Origin: Hyphomicrobiales bacterium
GTDB taxonomy: Bacteria > Pseudomonadota > Alphaproteobacteria > Rhizobiales > Beijerinckiaceae
DNA length: 64,000 nt
Assembly (NCBI GenBank): GCA_930633525.1
Contig: CAKNFP010000001.1
Coordinates: 4,215,501 to 4,279,500 of the forward strand
Direction: 5' to 3'
The stretch's first letter is position 1. Every line of letters starts with the position of its first letter. The notes under the pieces are model-generated. The model had not been told where the DNA came from and did no database searches. It saw nothing but the letters and a program-made list of their open reading frames with translations. Below are positions 45,157 to 54,200 of this stretch, in pieces. The position numbers and the translations under genes are program-made.

Positions 45157-46148
45157 TGCGGCCTCCAGCAGGCCAGCCGATGCGCCGCGTCGGCCACCAG
45201 CGGCGGCATGTCCGTCGCGCAGACAGCGTCGCGGCTCGGGCAGCGCGGCTGAAACGGGCAACCCGCCGGCATGCGGCCGAGACGCGGCGGCGCGCCCTCG
45301 ATTGTGGCAAGCGGGCCGACCGGTCCGTCAAGACGCGGCACGCAGGAGCGCAGCAGCCTAGTATAGGGATGGCGCGCGGTGAGCTCGATGGTTTCGACGG
45401 GCCCGTCCTCGACAACCTTGCCGCCATACATGACGACGACGCGATCAACGATCTCCGCCACGAGTTGCAGGTTGTGGGAGATGAAGACGACCGCCAAGCC
45501 GAGATCCCGGCGCAGTTCCGCGATCAGGTCGACGATCTGGGCCTGCACCGTCACGTCAAGCGCCGTGGTCGGCTCGTCCGCGATCAGCAGGCGGGGACGG
45601 CAGGCGATCGCCATGGCGATCAGCGCGCGCTGGCGCATGCCCCCCGAGAATTCGTGGGGATAGGCATCAAGGCGCCTCCCCGCATCGCGGATGCCGACCC
45701 GCTCCAGGGCGTCGGCCGCCACCCGCCGGGCTTCGGTCTGGCCGACGCCGCGATGGGCGCGGACCACGTCCGTGATCTGCCGGCCGATGGTGAGCGCCGG
45801 ATTGAGCGAACTTTGCGGATCCTGGAACACCATCGCCATGTCGCGACCCCGCAGGCTGCGCATCTCCGCCTCGCTCGCTGCCGTCAGGTCGCGCCCGTCG
45901 AACATGATGCGCCCGCCGGTAATACGGGCCGTGCTGCCGAGCAGGCGCATCGCGGCCAGCATGCTGAGGCTCTTGCCGGAGCCGGATTCCCCGACGATGC
46001 CGACGGCCTCGCCGGGCGCTACAGTGAGGTCCACACCGCGCACGGCTTCGATCACGCCACCGCCAGCGGCCCGGAAGCCGACACGAAGGCCTTCCATGGC
46101 GAGAAGCGGCGAGCCCATGCCAACCGTATTCATGCCAACCGCACTCAT
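45153..46148 (-). CDS. Peptide/nickel-type ABC transporter ATPase (DppD/OppD-like)
   Basis: 331 residues. Walker A GESGSGKSLSML, signature FSGGMRQRALIAMAIACRP, Walker B LLIADEPTTALD; the C-terminal oligopeptide-transporter motif CPFQPRCPSRDAVC (Cys cluster) is present. The first ten codons are two 15-bp tandem repeats, each beginning with ATG (MSAVG, MNTVG). ATGA overlap with the upstream permease gene and with dppF-like downstream. Confidence 0.9.
   Translation of the reverse strand: MSAVGMNTVGMGSPLLAMEGLRVGFRAAGGGVIEAVRGVDLTVAPGEAVGIVGESGSGKSLSMLAAMRLLGSTARITGGRIMFDGRDLTAASEAEMRSLRGRDMAMVFQDPQSSLNPALTIGRQITDVVRAHRGVGQTEARRVAADALERVGIRDAGRRLDAYPHEFSGGMRQRALIAMAIACRPRLLIADEPTTALDVTVQAQIVDLIAELRRDLGLAVVFISHNLQLVAEIVDRVVVMYGGKVVEDGPVETIELTARHPYTRLLRSCVPRLDGPVGPLATIEGAPPRLGRMPAGCPFQPRCPSRDAVCATDMPPLVADAAHRLACWRPQ
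46119..46148 (-). repeat. Two 15-bp tandem repeats at the dppD-like start
   Basis: Two 15-bp units differing at two positions, encoding MSAVG and MNTVG, both opening with ATG, followed by a third ATG (MGSPL). The arrangement parallels the start of hyuB in the same operon. Confidence 0.7.
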
Positions 46149-47029
46149 GCGACCAACGTCCTTGCTTCACTGCGCGGATCGAACAGATCACGCACCGCAT
46201 CGCCCAGCAGGTTGAAACCGACGACCGTGATGGAGATCGCGAGCCCTGGGAAAACCGGCAGCCACCACTCGCCGGAGTAGATGGCGCTGCGGGCATCCGA
46301 CAGCATGGTGCCCCAGCTCGGACTCGGCGGCTGCACCCCCAGCCCCACGAAGCTGACAGATGCTTCAATGACGATGCCGATGGCGACGAGCAGCGTCGCC
46401 TGGACGATGATCGGCGACAGGCAATTGGGCAGGATGTCGCCCAGCACGATTTCCCTGTGGCTCGCGCCCTGAAGAAGGCGCGCCTTGACGAAATCCGCGC
46501 GCACCACACGCTGCGCGACGGCATAGGTGACCCGGCCGAACACCGGCGAGAAGAGCACGCCCACGAGCAGCACGATCTTCGCCTCGTTCGGCAGGGAGAC
46601 AGGGCCGAGGTGCGAGGGCCCCACCCCCAGAATGCCCACGATGGCGATGGCCCAGACGAGCAGCGGGATGGCCGCGATGCCATCGATGATGCGCATCACG
46701 AGCTGATCGCCAAGGCCGCCCTTGTAGGCCGCGAAGAGGCCCGCGGACACGCCGATGAGCGCGCCGATGAGCACCGCGCCGATCCCCACGGTGAGCGAAG
46801 CGCGCGCGCCAAAGATGATGCGGCTGAGCACATCCCGGCCCGCCTGATCCGTGCCCAGCCAATGCACGGCGTCCGGCGGTGTCAGCCTGTCCTCCAGGCT
46901 GACCTCCACGGGATCGAACGGCGCGATGACGGGCGCGAGCAGCGCGCTGCCCAGCATCAGCGCCACGAAGGCGGCGCCGAGCCAACCCGTCCAATCCACA
47001 CTGCGCAGAGCCTGGGACCAGCGGTTCAT
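46145..47029 (-). CDS. Peptide-type ABC transporter permease (DppC/OppC-like)
   Basis: Inner-membrane channel subunit, 294 residues with about six helices. The EAA-type motif lies around VRADFVKARLLQGASHREIVLGDILPN. The N-terminal helix is followed by FDPVEVSLEDRLTPPDAVHWLGTDQAGRDVLSR, the periplasmic segment typical of DppC/OppC. Overlaps the upstream permease by four bases and the dppD-like start by four. Confidence 0.92.
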   Translation of the reverse strand: MNRWSQALRSVDWTGWLGAAFVALMLGSALLAPVIAPFDPVEVSLEDRLTPPDAVHWLGTDQAGRDVLSRIIFGARASLTVGIGAVLIGALIGVSAGLFAAYKGGLGDQLVMRIIDGIAAIPLLVWAIAIVGILGVGPSHLGPVSLPNEAKIVLLVGVLFSPVFGRVTYAVAQRVVRADFVKARLLQGASHREIVLGDILPNCLSPIIVQATLLVAIGIVIEASVSFVGLGVQPPSPSWGTMLSDARSAIYSGEWWLPVFPGLAISITVVGFNLLGDAVRDLFDPRSEARTLVA

Positions 47030-47973
47030 GCCGCGCTCCTCTGGCGCGGGTCCAGCGTGCGGTTGACGAGATCAGCCGCGAGATTGGCCATGACGAAAAT
47101 GACTGTGAACAGGAAGACGATGCCCTGCAGCAGCAGGAAATCGCGCTGCGAGATCGCGTTCAGCAGCGCCCGCGACAGGCCGGGTATGTTGAAGACCTGC
47201 TCGATGATCAAGGCCCAGCCGAACATGTAACCGAAGGAGAGGGCCGCCAGATTGATGACCGGCGGCAGCGCATTGACCAGCGCATAGGCGACGACTTTCC
47301 AGGATGGCAGGCCCATGGCGCGCGCCGTGCGCACATAGTCTCCCCGCAGCGCCTCCTGCAGGCTCGCCTGCGTCATGCGCGCGAGGACCGCGATATAATA
47401 GACCGCCAGCGAGACCGCGGGCATCAGGATGGTCTGCAGGTGCAACACGAGACCTGCCGAGGGCGGAGCATAGCCGCCGGGAGGCAGCAGGCGAAGATCC
47501 ACCGCGATGAAGCGGATCAGGATAATCCCCAGCCAAAAGGCTGGTATTGACAGGCCGACGACAGCCCCCAGCCGTGCCAGCCTGTCGAACACGCCCCCCG
47601 GTCGCAAGGCGGCCGCGATGCCGATGGCAAGGCCGAAGACCAGTGCGATAAGGAAGGCAAACAGAACAATTGATAAAGTCACGGGGAGAGACGCCATGAT
47701 TTCCCCAGCCACATCCCGCCCGGTGACAAAGGACTTTCCGAAGTCTCCACGCGTGATGACGTCGGCAAGCCAGTCGCCGTATTGCACGAGCACCGGCCTA
47801 TCAAGGCCGTGGCTCTGCTCGAACTGGGCTATTTGCTGCGCGGTGGCGTCCGCTCCCAGCACGACCCGGGCCGGTGAGCCCGGCCCGGAGCGCGTCAGGA
47901 GAAACAACGCCAGCCCGACGAACAGCAGGGTGCCAATGGAAGAGAATATCCGGCCGGCAATCAGGCGAAACAT
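47026..47973 (-). CDS. Peptide-type ABC transporter permease (DppB/OppB-like)
   Basis: Partner permease, 315 residues: MFRLIAGRIFSSIGTLLFVGLALFLLTRSGPGSPA at the N-terminus and the EAA motif LQEALRGDYVRTARAMGLPSWKVVAYALVNALPP. Six helices. It follows the binding-protein gene by 15 bp and overlaps the next permease. Confidence 0.92.
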   Translation of the reverse strand: MFRLIAGRIFSSIGTLLFVGLALFLLTRSGPGSPARVVLGADATAQQIAQFEQSHGLDRPVLVQYGDWLADVITRGDFGKSFVTGRDVAGEIMASLPVTLSIVLFAFLIALVFGLAIGIAAALRPGGVFDRLARLGAVVGLSIPAFWLGIILIRFIAVDLRLLPPGGYAPPSAGLVLHLQTILMPAVSLAVYYIAVLARMTQASLQEALRGDYVRTARAMGLPSWKVVAYALVNALPPVINLAALSFGYMFGWALIIEQVFNIPGLSRALLNAISQRDFLLLQGIVFLFTVIFVMANLAADLVNRTLDPRQRSAA

Positions 47974-47988
47974 TGATCCAGACCGCGT

Positions 47989-49548
47989 TTATACCTTGGT
48001 CTCGCCGACATACATCGTCAAACCCTGGTTGACCTTGAAGTCTTTCACCCGGTCGCGCCAGAGGTTCGACGCGTGCACGTAGCCGAGCACACCGATTGGC
48101 GCGTCGCGCGCGACGATAGACTGGATCTTTCCATAGATCTCCTTGAGCTTGGCCTCATCCGTTTCGGCGAAGGCTGCAGCCAGCAGGCCGGTCAGTTCCG
48201 GATTGTCGTAGCCCGTACTCTTGGACAGGACCTGCCCCGGCGTCAGGGTCACCTGCACGATATAGCTCGCCTCGCCTGGCGACATGAAGACCTGCAGCGC
48301 CATCTGATGCTCGCCGCGCACGATCTGCTGGATGAGCACCGAGAATTCGTAGACCTTGAGGTTGACCTTGATGCCGATCTTGGCGAGCTGCGACTGCACG
48401 AAGATCGCCGCATCCTTGGTATCGAGCAGATAAGGCTCCGCCTGGATGCTGAGATCAACCTCGGCGCCGTTCGGATACTTGGACTTCGCGAGGAATTCCT
48501 TGGCGCGCTCCAGGTTGAACCCGAGCTCCTTGTCCGCCTCCGCATTGTACCACCAGCCGCGCGGCGGCGCCGGCACGGAGGTCGGGTCCAGGAGCCCGTA
48601 GTAAACCTTGTCACCGATGACCTTGCGATCCAGCGCGGCCGAAATAGCCCTTCGGAAATTCACATCGTCGAGCGGCGGCTTGAGGTTGTTCGTGAACATG
48701 AGGAGGGCGCCGCCCAGGGTGGGCCGCGAAGCGCCCGTGATGCCCGGCATGTCCTTGAGCTTGCTGAATTCGCGCGGCGGCGGGGCGCTGATGATATCGA
48801 CCTGCCCCGTCAGCAGATAGGCCACGCGCGTCGCATCTTCGGGGATCATCTTGACGACGAGCCTGTCCCAATGCGGCAGCCCCTTGCGCCAATAATTCGG
48901 GTTTTTCTTGAAGCTGATATAGTCGTTCGGCTTCCATTCCTCGAAGATGCCGAAACCTGTCCCGACGCCCGCCGGTCGCGACTTGAAGTAATCGTCGCCG
49001 TGTTCCCTGCGGGAGCCTGCCGGGAATATACCCATGTACTTCGTCAGGAAGTAGAGCCACGGCCCGTAGGGCTCGCTGAGATCGAACTGCACCTTGTCCG
49101 GCGCCAGCGCCGTTACCTTGGCGATACGCGTGAAGAGCGAACGCCGCGCGGCCTTGTTCTCCGGGTCGAGCAGATAGTCGAAGCTGTATTTCACGTCCTC
49201 GGCGGTCATCTTCTTGCCGTTCTGGAACGTGACGTCATCGCGCAGCTCGAAGACATAGGTCTTCTTGTCCGCGGAAATCGTCGGCAGGGCCTTGGCGAGC
49301 TGCGGCTTCAAAACCCCGTCGACATCATACTCGACGAGGTTCTCGAAAACGGTCTGGCCGAGCACCATGGCATCATGATTGAGCTGGTTGATCGGATCCA
49401 TGGTGATCGGATTGCTCGGCAGCACGATCGTCAGCGTCTTGCCTTCGTTGGGCTGCGCATGGAGCAGACTGGCCGGAAGGAAGGATGCCAATGCGCCCGC
49501 GGCACCGCCGGCAAGCAAGCGGCGACGGTCTGTCTGAAAACGATCCAT
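47989..49548 (-). CDS. Peptide-type ABC transporter substrate-binding protein (DppA-like, SBP_bac_5)
   Basis: Periplasmic receptor, 519 residues from ATG 49548 with AGGGGGA upstream. The N-terminus MDRFQTDRRRLLAGGAAGALASFLPASLLHA has RRR plus hydrophobic core, a likely Tat signal. Family 5 features: VENLVEYDVDGVLKPQLAKALP, FELRDDVTFQNGKKMTAEDVKYSFDYLLDP, ADKELGFNLERAKEFLAKSKYPNG. First gene of the operon that runs to 39142; divergent from the LysR gene, so probably its target. Ligand: the precursor handled by HyuAB, by inference. Confidence 0.92.
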   Translation of the reverse strand: MDRFQTDRRRLLAGGAAGALASFLPASLLHAQPNEGKTLTIVLPSNPITMDPINQLNHDAMVLGQTVFENLVEYDVDGVLKPQLAKALPTISADKKTYVFELRDDVTFQNGKKMTAEDVKYSFDYLLDPENKAARRSLFTRIAKVTALAPDKVQFDLSEPYGPWLYFLTKYMGIFPAGSRREHGDDYFKSRPAGVGTGFGIFEEWKPNDYISFKKNPNYWRKGLPHWDRLVVKMIPEDATRVAYLLTGQVDIISAPPPREFSKLKDMPGITGASRPTLGGALLMFTNNLKPPLDDVNFRRAISAALDRKVIGDKVYYGLLDPTSVPAPPRGWWYNAEADKELGFNLERAKEFLAKSKYPNGAEVDLSIQAEPYLLDTKDAAIFVQSQLAKIGIKVNLKVYEFSVLIQQIVRGEHQMALQVFMSPGEASYIVQVTLTPGQVLSKSTGYDNPELTGLLAAAFAETDEAKLKEIYGKIQSIVARDAPIGVLGYVHASNLWRDRVKDFKVNQGLTMYVGETKV

Positions 49549-49725
49549 CGAAGTCCCCCTCTTTTTTGGACGTTGGCCGCGCGGGACATGAGAGCGCGGC
49601 GGATCGAGCGAGCGTAGCACCGAGACGCCATCGAATTAAAATAAGAAGCCTTGGCCACTTGATTGATTTTTGCTATCATCTTCGATGCTGACATATGTCG
49701 CTCGCAATGGAGCGTCGCTACTCCC
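49549..49725. promoter_or_regulatory. Shared promoter region of the dpp-hyu operon and lysR
   Basis: 177 bp between divergent start codons, AT-rich around 49630-49690 (attaaaataagaag, ttgattgatttttgctatca). In such an arrangement the LysR protein usually binds here. I did not pick out one clear T-N11-A box. Confidence 0.5.
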
Positions 49726-50613
49726 ATGCGCTATACCTTCGGTCAGGCCGAAGCCTTCTACTGGGTCGCCCGCCTTGGCGGCTTCCGTTCGGCGGCGGCG
49801 CATCTCAACCTCTCCCAGCCGACGGTCAGCCTGCGGGTGAAGGAGCTGGAGCGTATTCTCGGCGGTGAGCTGTTCGATCGCTCTTTGTATCGTCCCGTGC
49901 CGACTTCACTCGGCGCGAGCATCTACGGCGACGTGGAGCGCATGCTCGCTCATGCCGAGCTGGTGCAACGCCGCTCGCGTGAGGACATGCCGGGCCACGG
50001 GCTCCTGCGCATCGGCGCGGCCGATTCCTTCGCCGCGCGCATCCTGCCGGATCTCCTGGCCGCACTCGCCGCCAGGCACCCAAGCCTGCAAGTGGACGTG
50101 ACGGTTGATTTCAGCACCCGGCTGGAGCAGCTCCTGCTCGACCGGGCCATCGACATCGCCTTCCTGTCACAGCCGCGCGCCCACGAAAAGATCGCGATCA
50201 CCCCGCTGTGGCAGATCGATCTGGTCTGGGTTATCGGGCGCAACCTCGCCTTCGATGGCGATGTCGCCACGCCGGAAAAGCTCGTCGGCCTGCCCATCTT
50301 CACCAACAGCCCGCCTTCCGGCCTGTTCACCACCATCCAGATGTGGTTCGGCACCCGCGGCCTGAAGCCGTTGAGGCTGAATACATGCAATCCGTTGACG
50401 GTGATTGCGCGGCTCGCGAATGCCGGTACGGGCGCGGCGCTGTTGCCGCGCGAGATTCTCGGCTTCTCGGGCGAAGGGCTGGATCTCAGGGTGCTGGAGG
50501 CGGACCCGCCGGTGGCGGGCCATCACCTCTGCGCCATGTGGTGGGAATCGGAAACATCAGGCGAATATGCCTATCTGGCTGACATGGCCCGGCAGATCGC
50601 TCTCAACCGGTAG
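49726..50613 (+). CDS. LysR-family transcriptional regulator
   Basis: 295 residues from ATG 49726 (MRYTFGQAEAFYWVARLGGFRSAAAHLNLSQPTVSLRVKELERILGGELFDRS). The N-terminal winged HTH spans residues 1-60; the C-terminal half is the periplasmic-binding-protein-like effector domain (LLRIGAADSFAARILPDLLAALAARHPSLQVDVTVD). GGAG lies 14 bp upstream. Divergent from the dpp-hyu operon, which it likely activates in response to a substrate of the pathway. Confidence 0.93.
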   Translation: MRYTFGQAEAFYWVARLGGFRSAAAHLNLSQPTVSLRVKELERILGGELFDRSLYRPVPTSLGASIYGDVERMLAHAELVQRRSREDMPGHGLLRIGAADSFAARILPDLLAALAARHPSLQVDVTVDFSTRLEQLLLDRAIDIAFLSQPRAHEKIAITPLWQIDLVWVIGRNLAFDGDVATPEKLVGLPIFTNSPPSGLFTTIQMWFGTRGLKPLRLNTCNPLTVIARLANAGTGAALLPREILGFSGEGLDLRVLEADPPVAGHHLCAMWWESETSGEYAYLADMARQIALNR

Positions 50614-50693
50614 AGCTGTCGCCATACGGCGCATTCAGCAAGCCCGCGCAGCGGCTCGCGCGCGACCCTGCCACGCCCGCCGTTAGGACGGGG

Positions 50694-51110
50694 TCACGAA
50701 TTCGGGCGCTGGTTGGCGGCTGTCTTGACGATCTTCTGCACCGTCCGGAAGGACATGCCTGAGGTGCGCGCGAGCTTGCGGATGGACCAGCTTGTGCCGG
50801 GCTCGCCGGGACTGCGATGGGCGAAGCGCAGGCTGACGACCTGCTCGACCGTATCCGCGCCGAACTTCGGCAAACGGCCCCGGCGTGGCTCCTTGATGCC
50901 CTCAAGCCCCATGTCCGCATAGCGCTTGCGCCATTTCCCAACGGCCTGCTGGGAGAGGTTCATCGTTTCGCTGATGGCATTGTTACGCGCGCCGGCAGCC
51001 GCGAGGAGAATGCACTGCGCCCTCACCTGTTCATCAGGCGAGGCAGTCTGCATCCATTGTTCGAGTTCCAGGCGGGCGGCTTCAGACAGCGTGATCGGCT
51101 GTGCCTTCAT
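50694..51110 (-). CDS. Stand-alone IS630-type helix-turn-helix protein (transposase N-terminal domain)
   Basis: 138 residues from ATG 51110, preceded by GGAGGAAG. The whole protein matches the N-terminal DNA-binding domain of IS630-family transposases: two HTH units (ARNNAISETMNLSQQAVGKWRKRYADMGLEGIKEPRRGRLPKFG and WSIRKLARTSGMSFRTVQKIVK). The DDE catalytic domain is absent: the frame ends right after the second HTH and the next 80 bp show no continuation. Either a decayed insertion sequence or ORF A of an element, or a domesticated DNA-binding protein; the intact start, ribosome-binding site and frame favour expression. It follows the RTX gene but a terminator separates them. Confidence 0.75.
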   Translation of the reverse strand: MKAQPITLSEAARLELEQWMQTASPDEQVRAQCILLAAAGARNNAISETMNLSQQAVGKWRKRYADMGLEGIKEPRRGRLPKFGADTVEQVVSLRFAHRSPGEPGTSWSIRKLARTSGMSFRTVQKIVKTAANQRPNS

Positions 51111-51184
51111 GACTTCCTCCGGTGCGGGGATCGCCTGCGGCGACCGGTGCGGCCTCAGATCGGAAAGTCGCATGCATGGTAATG

Positions 51185-51216
51185 AAAAATAGGACCCGGC
51201 GCGTGCGCCGGGTCCC
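51185..51216 (-). terminator. Intrinsic terminator of the RTX gene
   Basis: On the minus strand GGACCCGGCGC pairs with GCGCCGGGTCC over ten or eleven bases and is followed by TATTTTT, the classical rho-independent form. It ends the RTX transcript 44 bp after its stop codon and isolates the IS630-type gene downstream. Confidence 0.9.
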
Positions 51217-51259
51217 GAAAAGCGGTCATCCAAGGGTCCTTGGACGACTTGGCTGGAAA

Positions 51260-54200
51260 TTACGCCGTGAAGAGCAGGTCGTCCTGGGAGATGCCCGAGA
51301 CGCCGGTCAGTTCGACAACATCAACGATGTTGAAGTTGAAGGCCTGAACGGGGCCTGCCGACTCAGTGGCAATCTTGGCCAAGGAGACGTGGAAGTCACC
51401 GTCCGTGTCACGCCAGCCGATCAAGAAGGCATCATTCACATCCGCACCCGTACCGGCGATGATCGCCTGCATGCTGCCGATGTTCAGAGCCGACGCAACC
51501 GCGTTGTGATTGGCGAAGGTGCCGGTCACATCGATGAAGGAAGGCGTGGACACGAGGCTGCCGAGGTTGCTGAGCACATTGTCCAGGGTCAGGAAGTCGG
51601 CCTGGAGGTAGGACTCATTTGCCGCCACGATGTCGAAGCCACGGGTGTTGACGAGCTCACCACCGCCGGACAGCTGGCTGTTGATGCCGCTGATGTCGAT
51701 GACGATCTTGTCGTTACCGTCGTAGTTGAAGTCGGTAACGATGTTATTGGACACCGTCTTGCCACCGACATTCGACTGACCGGCGTTGTTGAAGATGACA
51801 TAGTCGTCACCCGCGCCGAGCGTGATGGTGTTCGAGCCCTTGGTGGCCGTCACCACAACGTCGTTCCCCGAGCCGGCATCGATGGTATTCTTGCCGATGC
51901 CGCCGTAGATGAAGTCGTTACCGCCAAGAGCTTTGATGACGTCGTTGCCGTCACCAGCCTTGATCCAGTCACCGGTCACCTTGCCTACGAAGGCGTCGTT
52001 AGCCCCGAATCCGGACCAATTCTCGTTGTTCAGGTTGTAGAAATTGTCCTGACCACCGTTGTTGTTGCCGACATCACCGTAGCTCACGAAGCTCTTGTCT
52101 AAGTTCTGGCTGACCTCGGCGATATCATTGTTGGTGCCGGTGAAGTTCACGCCCTGAGTGTCGTTCTCGAAGTCCACATGGACTGTATCAAACGTGAGGC
52201 CCGAATAGTCCTGAGTCTTGATCGCCTGGTGGGCGAAAGTGAACCAGTGGCCACCAGAGCCGTGCAAGCTGCTCTGGAAATCGCCCTCCTGCAGGACGCC
52301 GGCGCCGGACGCTGTCAAGGTACCGAGGCTGGAACCGACCTTGAGGTCGTTAGCGAGGATCCAGGTGTTGACGCCGACCGAGGCGCCGTTGGCAACCGTG
52401 ATCGTGGTCTTCTCGACATCACCGGCACCGAGGTACCAGAGGTTGGTCTCGGAGTCGTTCTGGGCGTCCAGGGTGATCTCGGAGATCGTCGCGCCGTTCG
52501 ACAGAACCGGGCTCGTCAGATCACCAAGGGCATTGATGACGTTGACGTTGGTGGTGGAGCCCTGCGCCGACGACAGGTGCACTTCATCAAGGTAACGGGC
52601 TGCATCGAACGGAGCCGGGTTGTTGAAGCCCAGAGCCAGGCCGAGGCCGACCGAGTTGATGAAGATGTCGCCGCTCGCCGTCGCATGGGCGTCGAAACGC
52701 TCCAGTGCATCGACGTTGCGGATGTCGCGCAGCATGATGTCACCGGTGTCCTTGGTCTGGAAGGACATGTCGGTGACCGCATTGGTGCCGCCGATATCGT
52801 TGAAGCCGCCCATATAGTAGTAATAGTCAGGCGTCGAGAAGTACGGGTTTGCACCCTTGTTGCCAAGAACGAGATCGCCCTTGCCGCTGTTCACCACATC
52901 GAGAACGCGGGTCACGGGGTGCGTGGCATCCGAGATATCGAACTGCCAGGCATCGCCGGAGAGATCCGGGCCCTTGTTGGTGAAGTAGGTGTCGAACTGG
53001 CCCTTCGACTCGAAGTGGAACTCGCCAGCGCGCTTGACGCCGAGAGCACCCGCCTCGTCATTGGCCTTGTTGTTGGTCCAGGTGACCTTCAGGTTGCTGT
53101 CGGTGACGCCGGGAGCGTATTCAATGTTGTGGTAGGCATCGGCCTGCGTGCCGAACACGTTCAGGTTCGCGACCGTCGAGTCCATGTTGATCAGCGCGAA
53201 CTTGTTCGTGCTTTCCTGGACGTTCACGGTCTTGACGTCGTCGACCTTGGCGAAGTTGAGCGTCGCATTGGCCTTGAAGGTGAGGTCGAAGGTCTCGATC
53301 TCGGTGCTCGTCGGCGCGCGCGTGCCACCCGTGGTGAAGGTCGCATAGAGCGTGTCGCTGCCAGCGCCGCCCTTGAACACGTCGCCGTTGGAGAGCGTGT
53401 CGCCGGTGTAGAGCTTGTCGTTGCCCGAGCCGAGCTTGACATTGATGTCAGTGGTCGAGTCGGAGATGTTCAGCGACAGGTTCGACTTGGCAGCCGAAGC
53501 GTCGATGCTGGTGAGGCCGGCATCGAGGGCGTTCTTGATGCGGAAGTCGAGGCCGGCAGTGCCGCCGTCGATCGTCAGCTTCGTGGTGCCCTGCGAGTGG
53601 AACGAGTTGACGTCCGAGGTGAAGCCGGCCGTGTCGTTGATGGTCAGCGCGACAGTCTCGATCTTGGCACCGACGTCAGCCGTCAGTTCGACATCGCCAC
53701 GGACTTCCTTCAGGCCGAGCTTCACAACCTTGCCGGCGCCGACAGCCTGGGCGTCGAAGTCGAGCGTGGTGTGGAGAAGACCGTTCGAGGAGACATCGTC
53801 ATCGATGCTGTAGACCGTGTCCGAGCTCTGCAGGTTGCTGAGCTTGGTGTCGACGCGCAGCGTGTCGAGAGCGATCGCGTCGATCTCGGTCCAGCGGCGG
53901 GTGTCAACGGTCACCGGGCCCGTGCCAGCGGCGTCGCTGGTGCCAACCTGGATGAGGTCGACGTTCTTGATCGTCTGGCCGTCATAGCCACCCGACGTGA
54001 ACTCGAGCTCGACCGAGCCGGAATGGCCGGTGATGATGTCGCCAGCGGTCAGCGTGCCCGTGCCACCACGGACGACGTCGCCGTCATGGATGTTGAGGAT
54101 GTCCACGCCAGAGGTCAGCGGGATCGTGACCGGCTCGGGCTGCGGATCCGGCGGCAGGAAGTCCGGGTTGAACAGCGTGCCGGTGTAAACAGGCTGGCCA

